A stretch of DNA of 64,000 nucleotides from 79-D21 sp022839995 (lineage in GTDB: Bacteria; Synergistota; Synergistia; Synergistales; 79-D21). The stretch lies in the NCBI GenBank assembly GCA_022839995.1, contig JALHIN010000014.1, forward strand, positions 1-64,000, given 5' to 3'. The stretch's first letter is position 1. Each line of letters opens with the position of its first letter. The translations under genes and the position numbers were made by a program. The notes beneath the pieces are model-generated. The model worked only from the letters and a program-made list of their open reading frames with translations. It was not told where the DNA came from and did no database searches. Below, one piece after another: positions 14,925-22,807 of the stretch.

Positions 14925-15687
14925 ACGGTGCGCCGATCTCGGCGGGGGGATGTGGAAGGTCGACGAAGGCCAGGCCCGTCACCTTCTTAGGGTACTGAGA
15001 ATTCCTCCCCGAGGCGAGGTCGAAGGCCTCATTGCCGGTAAACGGTGGCGGATGGCACTGGAAATTTCCGGAGAAGGGCTTTTTGCCAGGACACTCTACC
15101 AGGTCCCGGAAGCGGGGCATCCTCCCCGTATCGTGCTCCTGGCCTCACTTTTGAAGGGAAACGATTTCGAACTCCTTTTAAGGGGGGTAACCGAAATTGG
15201 AGTCTCGACGATCGTGCCGATAGCGGCCTCACGATCCGTGCCCCGCTACAGCGGACCCGAAGCAGGGAAAAAGTTGCTGCGGTGGAAACGAATCCTGGAG
15301 GAATCGACCCGACAGTGCGGAGCTCCGGTAATCCCCGAAATAACTGCCCCTGTTCCTCTGGAAAAGGCTGTAGAAGTCGGCCTCCCGCCCTATCGGATCG
15401 CAGGATTCCTCGGAGAAAGGGCGATGCCGGTCGGGAGTTTCCCCCCGCGGCCCGAGGCGACCGTGGCGATCGGTCCTGAGGGGGATTGGGATGACCGGGA
15501 GAAACAGGTCCTGCTGGAGGCCGGTTTCTGTCCCGTTCGCCTTGGGCCTTTCGTGATGAAGGCCGTTACTGCAGCGATTGTCGCTTGTTCCTATCTTGTC
15601 CTTGCCTGGGAGGCCAACGTCATTGGGAAAAATCGAGGGGAAGAAGTTTCGGATCCGGGTCCTGGGATGCAGGACGAACCAGTATGA
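14899..15687 (+). CDS. rsmE: 16S rRNA m3U1498 methyltransferase, RsmE family
   Basis: A SPOUT-fold (trefoil knot) methyltransferase of 262 residues with an N-terminal PUA-like domain. The SAM-binding knot is seen as I-G-P-E-G-D-W near residue 192. The family's L-R-T-E-T-A segment reads M-K-A-V-T-A here, a noticeable deviation at a normally conserved spot. It starts at GTG 14899 inside the prmA 3' end, and its own 3' end overlaps mtaB by about 65 bases. Family assignment is good, but the altered motif means substrate and activity are less certain. Confidence 0.82.
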   Translation: MSLPRLRLERCADLGGGMWKVDEGQARHLLRVLRIPPRGEVEGLIAGKRWRMALEISGEGLFARTLYQVPEAGHPPRIVLLASLLKGNDFELLLRGVTEIGVSTIVPIAASRSVPRYSGPEAGKKLLRWKRILEESTRQCGAPVIPEITAPVPLEKAVEVGLPPYRIAGFLGERAMPVGSFPPRPEATVAIGPEGDWDDREKQVLLEAGFCPVRLGPFVMKAVTAAIVACSYLVLAWEANVIGKNRGEEVSDPGPGMQDEPV

Positions 15688-16924
15688 AGCGGAAGCCGTC
15701 GCTTCAGCCCTCGTCCTTCGGGGAGCCCGCCCCTCCGAGGAAGAGTGGGATGTTGCGGTCCTGCTTTCCTGTACGGTCACTTCGGAGGCCGACAGGAAAT
15801 GCCGCCAGCAGGTCCGGCGGTTGAGGCGGGAAAACCCTCAAGGGGTGATCGTCGCCGCCGGTTGCTGGGCCCAGGAACTCGATGAAGAGGAAGGCGCGAA
15901 AATCGGTCTCGACGCGATCGTCGGGAACCGGCTGAAGGCCGCTTTACCGGAAATCCTCGAGAAGATCCTGGCAGAAGGGACCAGGCCTCGAGCCCCGGTT
16001 GTCTGCCGGCTCCCGAGCCCGCCGAACGGGGATTGGGACAAGCTTTCCGTGGAGAGGACAACCCTGCGCACGCGGGCCTTCATAAAGGTCCAGGAAGGGT
16101 GCGATCATTACTGCTCCTATTGCATCGTTCCCTATGTACGGGGGGGGCCGGTTAGCCGGGATTCAGGGGAAATCCTGGAAGAAGTTCGGAGAGTGGCCGT
16201 TGCGGGTTGCCGCGAGGTTGTCCTGACCGGTGTCCACCTGGGCCTGTACCGGCACGGGGAAGGAGGGGGGCTGGCGCGGCTCGTGAGGGAGATAGCGAAG
16301 ACTCCCGGGATCTGCCGTATCCGCTTCGGTTCGATCGAACCCTTTGCCCTTGACGAAAACCTGGTCCGGACCCTGGCGGAAACACCCGGGTTCTGTCCCC
16401 ACCTTCATCTTCCGCTTCAAAGCGGTGACGACGGGGTCCTCCGCGCGATGCGCCGCGGATACAGTGCTGCGGAATTCCGCCGGATCGTCGAGAAGGTTCG
16501 CGGACTGTGGCGGGAGAAAATTCATTTTTCCACCGATCTGCTCGTGGGGTTTCCAGGCGAATCCGATGCAGCGTTCGAAAACACCCTCGCTCTTGTCCGG
16601 GAACTGGAATTTGGCAAACTCCACGTGTTTCCCTACTCCAGGCGTCCCGGGACGGAGGCGGCCTGCATGAAGGGGCAGGTGCCGGAAGCAGTTGTGCGGG
16701 CCCGCTGCGAGGCGGGGATCCGCCTGGGGGAGAATCTGCTGGAACGCTACGCCGCTTCTTTCATAGGGAAAACCGTGCCCGTCCTGGTTGAAAAGAGAAA
16801 GGGAAAAGAAGCACGGGGGCTTACCCCGCACTTCCTTCCAGTTCACTGGAATGGAGGAGGGGAAACCGGCGGGGTCTGCGACGTGGAGGTCAAGGGGTAC
16901 AAAAGCGGAAAGCTTTTGGGGTAG
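15623..16924 (+). CDS. mtaB: tRNA N6-threonylcarbamoyladenosine methylthiotransferase MtaB
   Basis: A radical SAM methylthiotransferase of 433 residues that converts t6A37 to ms2t6A37 in tRNA. The N-terminal UPF0004 domain has three cluster Cys (V-L-G-C-R-T-N-Q-Y, S-C-T-V-T and A-G-C-W-A-Q). The radical SAM triad is C-D-H-Y-C-S-Y-C near residue 150, and a TRAM-like C-terminal tail follows. The N-terminal G-C-R-T-N-Q/E-A pattern indicates MtaB rather than MiaB or RimO. The start TTG 15623 lies inside rsmE after GGGAGG, so the two are coupled. Confidence 0.9.
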   Translation: MGKIEGKKFRIRVLGCRTNQYEAEAVASALVLRGARPSEEEWDVAVLLSCTVTSEADRKCRQQVRRLRRENPQGVIVAAGCWAQELDEEEGAKIGLDAIVGNRLKAALPEILEKILAEGTRPRAPVVCRLPSPPNGDWDKLSVERTTLRTRAFIKVQEGCDHYCSYCIVPYVRGGPVSRDSGEILEEVRRVAVAGCREVVLTGVHLGLYRHGEGGGLARLVREIAKTPGICRIRFGSIEPFALDENLVRTLAETPGFCPHLHLPLQSGDDGVLRAMRRGYSAAEFRRIVEKVRGLWREKIHFSTDLLVGFPGESDAAFENTLALVRELEFGKLHVFPYSRRPGTEAACMKGQVPEAVVRARCEAGIRLGENLLERYAASFIGKTVPVLVEKRKGKEARGLTPHFLPVHWNGGGETGGVCDVEVKGYKSGKLLG

Positions 16925-16950
16925 GATTTCGCGTTTGAACTTCCGGACTA

Positions 16951-16979
16951 TTGTTCCTTCCTGAAAGCTGGGATAAAAT
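16951..16979 (+). promoter_or_regulatory. Candidate promoter of hinT-rpsU-yqeY
   Basis: TTGTTC (16951-16956) and TAAAAT (16974-16979) are separated by 17 bp. They place the transcript start near 16986, which argues for a hinT start at 16993 or later. Confidence 0.55.
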
Positions 16980-17010
16980 GACTCCATCCTGCATGGACGG
17001 GGTGAACGGC

Positions 17011-17349
17011 TTGGCGGGTACCTGTGTCTTCTGCGAAATCATTGAAGGACGCAGAAAAGCCGAGATTCTTCATGAAGATCCCGAGGTCCTGGCTTTCAAG
17101 GACATCCTCCCGCAGGCTCCGACGCATATCCTGATCGTCCCGAAGGCGCATTTCCCATCTGTAGCCACGGTGGATCCTGAAGTCTGGGGAAAGGTCATGT
17201 CGGTTGCGGTGAAGCTTGCGGAAAAACTCGGGATCGAAGGGGAAGGGTTTCGCCTCGTGATCAACGATGGCCCGAAGGCGGGACAGACTATCCCTCACCT
17301 TCACGTGCACCTGTTGGCGGGACGGTCGTTCCGCTGGCCACCGGGATGA
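17011..17349 (+). CDS. HIT family hydrolase (HinT-like)
   Basis: A histidine-triad nucleotide-binding protein of 112 residues, likely hydrolysing purine nucleoside phosphoramidates. It starts with C-V-F-C-E-I-I, as HinT homologues do, and ends with the triad P-H-L-H-V-H-L-L-A-G. The start is TTG 17011 after GGGGTGA, in line with the promoter position and usual HinT length. ATG 16993 would add six residues. It precedes rpsU by 30 bases. Confidence 0.88.
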   Translation: MAGTCVFCEIIEGRRKAEILHEDPEVLAFKDILPQAPTHILIVPKAHFPSVATVDPEVWGKVMSVAVKLAEKLGIEGEGFRLVINDGPKAGQTIPHLHVHLLAGRSFRWPPG

Positions 17350-17379
17350 GCGTGGGTGGCATGAAAGGGGGGATTCGGG

Positions 17380-17559
17380 ATGACAACTGTCGTTCGCAAG
17401 GACAATGAATCGATCGAAGACGCCTTGAGGCGTTTCAAGCGTGAAGTCTCCAAAGTGGGTGTTCTGCGCGAGGCGAGGCGCCACGAGCACTACCAGAAGC
17501 CGAGTGAGGCGAAGAAACTCAAGAGGGCGGCTGCGGCGAAGAAGAGGAAACGTTCCTAG
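17380..17559 (+). CDS. rpsU: 30S ribosomal protein S21
   Basis: A 59-residue, strongly basic protein. It has the S21 core (V-R-K-D-N-E-S-I-E-D-A-L-R-R-F-K-R-E-V near the start and L-R-E-A-R-R-H-E-H-Y-Q-K-P-S in the middle) and a Lys/Arg/Ala tail. It starts at ATG 17380 after AAAGGGGGG. It sits between hinT and yqeY, and rpsU-yqeY adjacency is common in bacteria. It is easily missed because of its size. Confidence 0.95.
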   Translation: MTTVVRKDNESIEDALRRFKREVSKVGVLREARRHEHYQKPSEAKKLKRAAAAKKRKRS

Positions 17560-17575
17560 CAGGGGAGGCCTTCGG

Positions 17576-18037
17576 GTGGAATTGCAGAATCGTATCCAGC
17601 AAGACCTTGTCCAATCGATGAAGGATCGCGACGAGCTTCGCCTGGGTACGCTCCGGATGTTGAAAGCTGCCCTGCAACTGGCCCAGGTGGAGAAGGGGAA
17701 AAACGAGCCCCTTTCCGACGAAGACGTTCTCGCGGTTATCCAGAGGCTGATCAAGCAAAGAAGGGAAGCGTGCGAGCAGTACAGGGCCCATGGCGCAGAG
17801 GATAGGGCAGCCCGCGAGCTTGAAGAGGCGAAGATCCTTGAAACCTACAGGCCCGAGCAGTTGAAAGATTCCGAAATCGAAGCGATGGCCCTGGAAGCCG
17901 CGCTTTCGGTCGGGGCAAAGGACTCCCGAGATATGGGGAAAGTCATGGGAGCTCTGATGCCGAAAGTCAAAGGGAAAGCGGAGGGCTCCAGGGTCCGTGA
18001 AGCGGTCGCCAGGCTGCTCGAAAAAGGCCTTCCCTAG
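17576..18037 (+). CDS. yqeY: GatB/YqeY domain protein
   Basis: A 153-residue protein made only of the YqeY domain, the tail domain of the GatB amidotransferase subunit that interacts with tRNA. Seen are the L-R-L-G-T-L-R-M-L-K-A-A N-terminal block and the M-G-K-V-M-G-A-L-M-P-K-V-K-G-K-A-E-G signature near residue 120. It starts at GTG 17576 after GGGGAGG, 16 bases downstream of rpsU. Its exact role is not established. The rpsU link suggests a function in translation. Confidence 0.9.
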   Translation: MELQNRIQQDLVQSMKDRDELRLGTLRMLKAALQLAQVEKGKNEPLSDEDVLAVIQRLIKQRREACEQYRAHGAEDRAARELEEAKILETYRPEQLKDSEIEAMALEAALSVGAKDSRDMGKVMGALMPKVKGKAEGSRVREAVARLLEKGLP

Positions 18038-18060
18038 TTGAGACGTCGATCCTTTCTGAA

Positions 18061-18092
18061 CGAGGGGTGCCGAAAGGCTCCCCTCGTCCTTT
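18061..18092 (+). terminator. Terminator after yqeY
   Basis: A 10-bp stem with one mismatch (18061-18071 with 18076-18086) has a GAAA tetraloop and is followed by TCCTTTCC. It lies 23 bases past the yqeY stop. Confidence 0.65.
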
Positions 18093-18139
18093 CCGGTTCA
18101 AAGGTCCCAGGTTTGTCCCGAAACTCCCATCCTTAGACC

Positions 18140-18168
18140 CTGACAAGAGGGGAAAATCCGATTATAAT
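18140..18168 (+). promoter_or_regulatory. Promoter of nrdR-nrdD-nrdG
   Basis: CTGACA (18140-18145) and a perfect TATAAT (18163-18168) are 17 bp apart. This rules out translation from the in-frame ATG at 18167. Confidence 0.75.
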
Positions 18169-18175
18169 GGGTGAG

Positions 18176-18191
18176 CCACCATATGTGGGGG
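18176..18191 (+). promoter_or_regulatory. Possible NrdR box in the nrdR promoter
   Basis: CCACCATATGTGGGGG matches the NrdR box consensus (acaCwAtATaTwgtgt) at about 10 of 16 positions and shares CC-C-ATATGT-G-G with the site before nrdJ. It starts 8 bases after the -10, the same placement as in nrdJ. It overlaps the ribosome site of nrdR. Only one such box is visible. Confidence 0.35.
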
Positions 18192-18199
18192 GTGAGAAG

Positions 18200-18676
18200 A
18201 TGAAATGCCCTATTTGTGGAGCTGGCGACACCCGTGTGATCGAAACCCGGACGGCCGACGAGGACCGCATCGTGCGTCGGCGTCGTGAATGCGTTTCGTG
18301 TCAGTCGCGGTTCACGACCTACGAGAGGCTTGAGCCCAGGACTCTTCTCTGGGTAGTTAAGAAGGACGGTCGAAGGGAAGCCTTCGACAGGGAAAAGCTC
18401 CTCAAGGGAATGGCCAAGGCCTGCGAGAAACTGCCGGTCCCGCTCGAGAGAATCGAAGAAGCGGTGGCCGAAATCGAGGAATCCCTGCGAAACACGGGAC
18501 AGGGGGAAATCTCGAGCGTGCGCGTTGGAGAAATGGCCATGGAAAAACTGAGGGGCCTCCACCAGGTTGCCTACGTCCGTTTTGCTTCGGTATACCGGGA
18601 ATTCACCGACCTCTCGGGCTTTACCCGGGAAATTTCCAAACTCCTCGAAGAAAGGGATGAAAAGAATGGCCGATAA
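18200..18676 (+). CDS. nrdR: Transcriptional repressor NrdR
   Basis: NrdR senses dATP/ATP and represses ribonucleotide reductase genes. The 158-residue protein has the zinc ribbon (M-K-C-P-I-C ... R-R-R-E-C-V-S-C at residues 1-35, followed by R-F-T-T-Y-E-R) and an ATP-cone domain (K-K-D-G-R-R-E-A-F-D onward). The length is normal. It starts at ATG 18200 after GGGGGGTGAG. Its 3' end overlaps the nrdD start by 11 bases, so it is co-expressed with the reductase it most likely controls. Confidence 0.95.
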   Translation: MKCPICGAGDTRVIETRTADEDRIVRRRRECVSCQSRFTTYERLEPRTLLWVVKKDGRREAFDREKLLKGMAKACEKLPVPLERIEEAVAEIEESLRNTGQGEISSVRVGEMAMEKLRGLHQVAYVRFASVYREFTDLSGFTREISKLLEERDEKNGR

Positions 18677-20795
18677 CAGCGAAATGCTGGCCGGGCGACA
18701 GATGCAGCTTTTCGGAAGCCGGGCCGAGTCGACCGACCTCCTTCTCATGGTCGATGCCCTGGCACAGGAGGAACGATCCCCCTGGAAAGCCGAGCGCATC
18801 CAGAAAGCCCTGATCCTGGAGGCAGGAGTCGAGCCTCAGCTTGCCGCGGAGATCGCGGCGGAGGTTGAAGAGGACCTCGTCCGGTGCAACCGGGAACAGG
18901 TGACGACTACGCTGATCCGGGAGATGGTCAACGTCAAGCTGTTCCAGAGGGGCCTGGACGCGAAACTGAAGGACCACAGCCGTATCGGGATTCCTCTTTT
19001 CGACCTGGAATCGATGATGCTGTCCCCGAATCACGAGAACAGCAATACGACGCACAACCCGGAGTCGATCAACCTCTCGATCGCAGAAATGGTCCTGAAG
19101 GAATATGCCCTTACGAAGGTCTTTTCTCCTGACATCGCGGAAGCTCACTTGACGGGAGACATCCACCTTCACGACCTGGGGATGATCAACAGGCCCTACT
19201 GTTCCGGGCAAAGCATGGCTTACGTCGAAAAGTACGGGCTCAATTTTCCCTGCATCACGAGCATCTCGGCACCCGCCAAACACGCGGACGTCCTCCTTGC
19301 GCACGTGTTGAAGATGACCTCCGTCCTTCAGAACAATTTTGCGGGAGCGATCGGCTGGGATGCGGTCAACGTCTTTTTCGCTCCCTACATCGAAGGAGAA
19401 AGCGACGAGAGGGTGAAGCAGCTTGCCCAGATGCTGGTTTTCGAATTCAACCAGCTGGCCGGAGGACGGGGGGGGCAGGTTGCCTTCACGGACATCAACC
19501 TTTACTACGAGGTTCCGAAACATTTCCGGGACGTGCCCGCGATCGGCCCCGGAGGGATGACCACGGGCAAGACCTACGCGGACTACGCCCCCGAATCGAA
19601 GCGTTTCCTGAAGGCCCTCATGGATGTTTACCTGGAGGGAGACAGTCGCGGGCAACCTTTCTTTTTTCCGAAACCCCTTCTGCATATCACGGATGATTTC
19701 TTCAAGGAACCTGGCTGGGAAGAAATGTTGCACCTCGCCTGCCGGGTTGCTTCGGAAAAGGGCAACACCTATTTCGTGTTCGACCGCGGCGGGGTCGCCA
19801 AGCTTTCCGAATGCTGCAGGCTCAGTTTCGAGCTGACGCCGGAAGACCTCGAAGAAGCCCGAATGCCCTGGAAGATGCGCTACTGTGCACTGCAGAACGT
19901 CACGATCAACCTCCCGCGCCTCGCTTACAGGAGCGGCGGGGACTATGACGTCCTCTTCGAACTGCTGGATCACGAGATGGAGCTGGCGGGCAGAGCCCAC
20001 CTGGAAAAGCGCCGTTTCATCCAGGAAATCCTTTCGCTCGGGAAAAAAGGACCCCTGAACACCCTGTGTGTCGATCACGACGGGGAAACCTACATCCGGA
20101 TGAACAAGGCCAGCCATCTCGTCGGAATCATCGGCCTCAACGAGCTTGCCCAGGCGATGACCGGGCACGAGCTTCACGAGGATCCGAAGGCCATGGAATT
20201 TGCCCTTGCCGTCATCAAATTCATGGAGCTCAAATGCGAAGAGCTGTCCAGCCGCACCGGGTTGAAAATCGTGCTGGAGCAGACCCCCGCGGAAAGCACG
20301 GCTTACCGCCTCGCCAAGTTGGACCTGCGCTATTTCCCGGACCAGGCAAGCCGGTACATCCGGGGAAACCGGGAAACCGGTGAGATTTATTACACGAACA
20401 GCAGCCACTTTGCCTACGATATCTCGATGGACCCGATCGAAAAGGTGCTTGAAGAGGGGCGTTTCCATCCGATGATCAAGGCGGGAGCCATCACCCATGT
20501 GTGGCTCGGAGAGCACCAGCCTGACCCGGGAGCCCTGGCTTCGTTCGTAAGGAAGATCTTCCAGCACTCGGAAAGCGCCCAGGTGGCCTTCAGCCCCGAA
20601 TTCACGGTCTGTAACGACTGCGGCAAGGTGGTCCGGGGGCTCCGCGAGGACTGCCCTGCCTGCAGTAGCTTGAATGTCGATGGAATCACAAGGATCACCG
20701 GATATTTCACGCGGACTTCGTCTTGGAACGCCGGCAAGAGGGCGGAACTCCGCGACAGGAAAAGGGTGGCCATTCCCCTTGATGCAGATTCCTGA
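18666..20795 (+). CDS. nrdD: Anaerobic ribonucleoside-triphosphate reductase (class III)
   Basis: A glycyl-radical enzyme of 709 residues that makes dNTPs from NTPs without oxygen. An ATP-cone-like N-terminal domain covers residues about 20-100. The catalytic barrel includes L-S-P-N-H-E-N-S-N-T-T-H, G-D-I-H-L-H-D-L and C-A-L-Q-N-V-T-I-N-L-P-R. Near the C-terminus a four-Cys zinc site (C-N-D-C ... C-P-A-C) precedes the glycyl-radical loop R-I-T-G-Y-F. It starts at ATG 18666 inside nrdR and overlaps the nrdG start. The enzyme is inactivated by oxygen, which fits an obligate anaerobe. Confidence 0.95.
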   Translation: MADNSEMLAGRQMQLFGSRAESTDLLLMVDALAQEERSPWKAERIQKALILEAGVEPQLAAEIAAEVEEDLVRCNREQVTTTLIREMVNVKLFQRGLDAKLKDHSRIGIPLFDLESMMLSPNHENSNTTHNPESINLSIAEMVLKEYALTKVFSPDIAEAHLTGDIHLHDLGMINRPYCSGQSMAYVEKYGLNFPCITSISAPAKHADVLLAHVLKMTSVLQNNFAGAIGWDAVNVFFAPYIEGESDERVKQLAQMLVFEFNQLAGGRGGQVAFTDINLYYEVPKHFRDVPAIGPGGMTTGKTYADYAPESKRFLKALMDVYLEGDSRGQPFFFPKPLLHITDDFFKEPGWEEMLHLACRVASEKGNTYFVFDRGGVAKLSECCRLSFELTPEDLEEARMPWKMRYCALQNVTINLPRLAYRSGGDYDVLFELLDHEMELAGRAHLEKRRFIQEILSLGKKGPLNTLCVDHDGETYIRMNKASHLVGIIGLNELAQAMTGHELHEDPKAMEFALAVIKFMELKCEELSSRTGLKIVLEQTPAESTAYRLAKLDLRYFPDQASRYIRGNRETGEIYYTNSSHFAYDISMDPIEKVLEEGRFHPMIKAGAITHVWLGEHQPDPGALASFVRKIFQHSESAQVAFSPEFTVCNDCGKVVRGLREDCPACSSLNVDGITRITGYFTRTSSWNAGKRAELRDRKRVAIPLDADS

Positions 20796-21468
20796 TTTCC
20801 CGATGGTCGGCGGGTACCTCCCCACGTCGTTTCTGGACTGGGAGGGGCACGTCGTCGCTGTCGTCTTTGTAAGCGGCTGCAACTTCCGTTGTCCGTTCTG
20901 TCACAACGCACCCCTGGCGACGGGCATGGCTGAAGGGCTGAACACCCGGTCAGTTCTTTCGGATATCTGGAAAAGGCGACTTTTTCTTGACGGTGTCGTG
21001 ATCAGCGGAGGGGAACCCACGCTTTACCCGAACCTGCAGGAACTGCTCGAGTGGATACGGAAAAAGGCGGAGCTCCCGGTCAAGCTGGACACGAACGGAT
21101 CCCGCCCGGAGATCCTCGAGCGGCTTGTTCGCAGCGGACTGGTCGATGCCGTGGCGATGGATGTCAAGGGGCCCTGGGAGAAGTACTCGGTCCTTTCGGG
21201 AGTTCCCGTTGAAACCGATCGGATCCGAGCCTCCATCGGTCTTTTGAGGGCGCTCCCGATCTGCTACGAGCTCAGGACGACGTTTGTCCCGGGCCTGCTG
21301 ACGATTGAAGACATGAAGCGTGTCCAGCTTCAGCTCGAAGAAGATCCGCGGTGGGTCGTCCAGCTCTTCCGGCCCGAAAACCCGCTGGATCCGTCCCTAC
21401 GAAACACCCCCCCCCCGTCGAAGGCGGAGATCGCGTCCGCGCTGCCGGGGGTCAAGATACGGGGGTAA
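20782..21468 (+). CDS. nrdG: Anaerobic ribonucleotide reductase activating enzyme (radical SAM)
   Basis: A radical SAM protein of 228 residues that installs the glycyl radical in NrdD. The cluster motif C-N-F-R-C-P-F-C is near residue 33, followed by the G-G-E-P SAM-binding motif near residue 78. It is longer than the E. coli type (about 154 residues) and matches the NrdG2/PflA-like form found in many anaerobes. It starts at ATG 20782, 14 bases inside nrdD. ATG 20800 is an alternative. Confidence 0.9.
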   Translation: MQIPDFPMVGGYLPTSFLDWEGHVVAVVFVSGCNFRCPFCHNAPLATGMAEGLNTRSVLSDIWKRRLFLDGVVISGGEPTLYPNLQELLEWIRKKAELPVKLDTNGSRPEILERLVRSGLVDAVAMDVKGPWEKYSVLSGVPVETDRIRASIGLLRALPICYELRTTFVPGLLTIEDMKRVQLQLEEDPRWVVQLFRPENPLDPSLRNTPPPSKAEIASALPGVKIRG

Positions 21469-21517
21469 AGAGCGGTATAATTCACTCGCACCTATTCTGC
21501 GAAGGAGGGTCGAGTCC

Positions 21518-22708
21518 ATGTCCGTCGAAAAGCGGTTTATCCGGGAGGAACTGGAGAGGCTCAAGTCCGAGGGACTCTATACACAGATCCGGACGATCGA
21601 AAGTGCGCAGGGGCCCTGGGTGACGATCGAAGGGCGCCGCAGGCTGAACCTGTGCTCAAACAACTATCTCGGGCTGTGCAGCGACGCCCGGGTCTGCGAG
21701 CGGGCCCGTGCGATGATCGACATTTACGGGGTAGGCCCCGGTGCGGTTCGTACGATCGCCGGGACGATGAGTCCGCATGTCGAGCTGGAAACGAAGCTGG
21801 CCAAGTTTAAGGGGACAGAGGCCGCCATGCTGGTTCAGTCGGGGTTCTGTGCCAACCTTTCCGCAATCCCTCCGCTGGTTGGAAAAGGAGATCTCGTGTT
21901 CAGCGACGAGCTGAACCATGCCTCGATCATCGACGCGTGCCGCCTGAGCGGCGCAACCATCCTGAGGTACCCGCACAACAGTCCCTCCGGGCTCCGGGAG
22001 GTCCTCGAGAGCAAAAAGGACGACCCCTGCCGCAAGCTGGTCGTGACGGACGGCGTTTTCTCGATGGATGGGGACATCGCCCCACTGCCGGAGCTCGTTG
22101 AAGTCGCCGAGGCATACGGGGCCATGATCATGGTGGACGATGCCCACGGCGAAGGCGTGCTGGGACGAGGGGGAAGGGGAATCGTGGACCATTTCGGCCT
22201 GCACGGGAGGGTCGATGTCGAGGTCGGCACCCTTTCGAAAGCTTTCGGAGTGGTGGGTGGGTTCATTTCCGGGACGGCGGAACTAGTCGACTACCTGCGG
22301 CAGAAAGCGAGGCCGAACCTCTTCAGCAGCGCCCTGACGGTCCCCGACGTGGCGGCGAACCTGGCTTCGGTGGAGATCCTGGAGGAAAGCGACGATCTCG
22401 TCCGGAAACTCTGGTCGAACGGCAAGCTCTTCAAAGAGCGGATGAAAGGATACGGGTTCAATATCGGGCAAAGCCAAACCCCGATCACCCCGGTCATCCT
22501 GGGCGAAGCCGCCGTCGCAAGGACCTTTAGCGCGCGCCTTTTCGAGGAAGGGATCTTTGCACAGGCGATCGCCTTCCCGACGGTGCCGAAAGGGACAGCC
22601 CGGATCCGGGTCATGGTTTCGGCTGCGCATGAACCGGAGGACCTGGAAATGGCCGCGGATGTCTTCGCCAGGGTGGCGCGTGAGATGAATCTCCTTCCGA
22701 ACCGGTGA
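21518..22708 (+). CDS. kbl: 2-amino-3-ketobutyrate CoA ligase (glycine C-acetyltransferase)
   Basis: A PLP enzyme of 396 residues in the alpha-oxoamine synthase family that splits 2-amino-3-ketobutyrate with CoA into glycine and acetyl-CoA, the second step of threonine breakdown. Seen are N-N-Y-L-G-L near residue 47, the D-D-A-H-G-E-G-V-L-G aspartate segment and the PLP lysine in T-L-S-K-A-F-G near residue 240. It starts at ATG 21518 after GAAGGAGGGT. A TATAAT at 21476-21481 is a likely -10. No threonine dehydrogenase is adjacent, so a related acyl transferase (for example 8-amino-7-oxononanoate synthase) cannot be fully excluded, but I see no biotin genes. Confidence 0.88.
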   Translation: MSVEKRFIREELERLKSEGLYTQIRTIESAQGPWVTIEGRRRLNLCSNNYLGLCSDARVCERARAMIDIYGVGPGAVRTIAGTMSPHVELETKLAKFKGTEAAMLVQSGFCANLSAIPPLVGKGDLVFSDELNHASIIDACRLSGATILRYPHNSPSGLREVLESKKDDPCRKLVVTDGVFSMDGDIAPLPELVEVAEAYGAMIMVDDAHGEGVLGRGGRGIVDHFGLHGRVDVEVGTLSKAFGVVGGFISGTAELVDYLRQKARPNLFSSALTVPDVAANLASVEILEESDDLVRKLWSNGKLFKERMKGYGFNIGQSQTPITPVILGEAAVARTFSARLFEEGIFAQAIAFPTVPKGTARIRVMVSAAHEPEDLEMAADVFARVAREMNLLPNR

Positions 22709-22724
22709 AACCCGTAAAGTCCCC

Positions 22725-22753
22725 TATGAAATCAGCCGCTCATCGTGTAGAAT
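22725..22753 (+). promoter_or_regulatory. Candidate promoter of the liv operon
   Basis: TATGAA (22725-22730) and TAGAAT (22748-22753) are 17 bp apart, upstream of the livJ ribosome site. The -35 is weak. Confidence 0.35.
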
Positions 22754-22807
22754 TCTCCTGTGCTTCGGAAGTTTCAGATTAAACTTTTGTGGAGGAGGGG
22801 TACGCGG

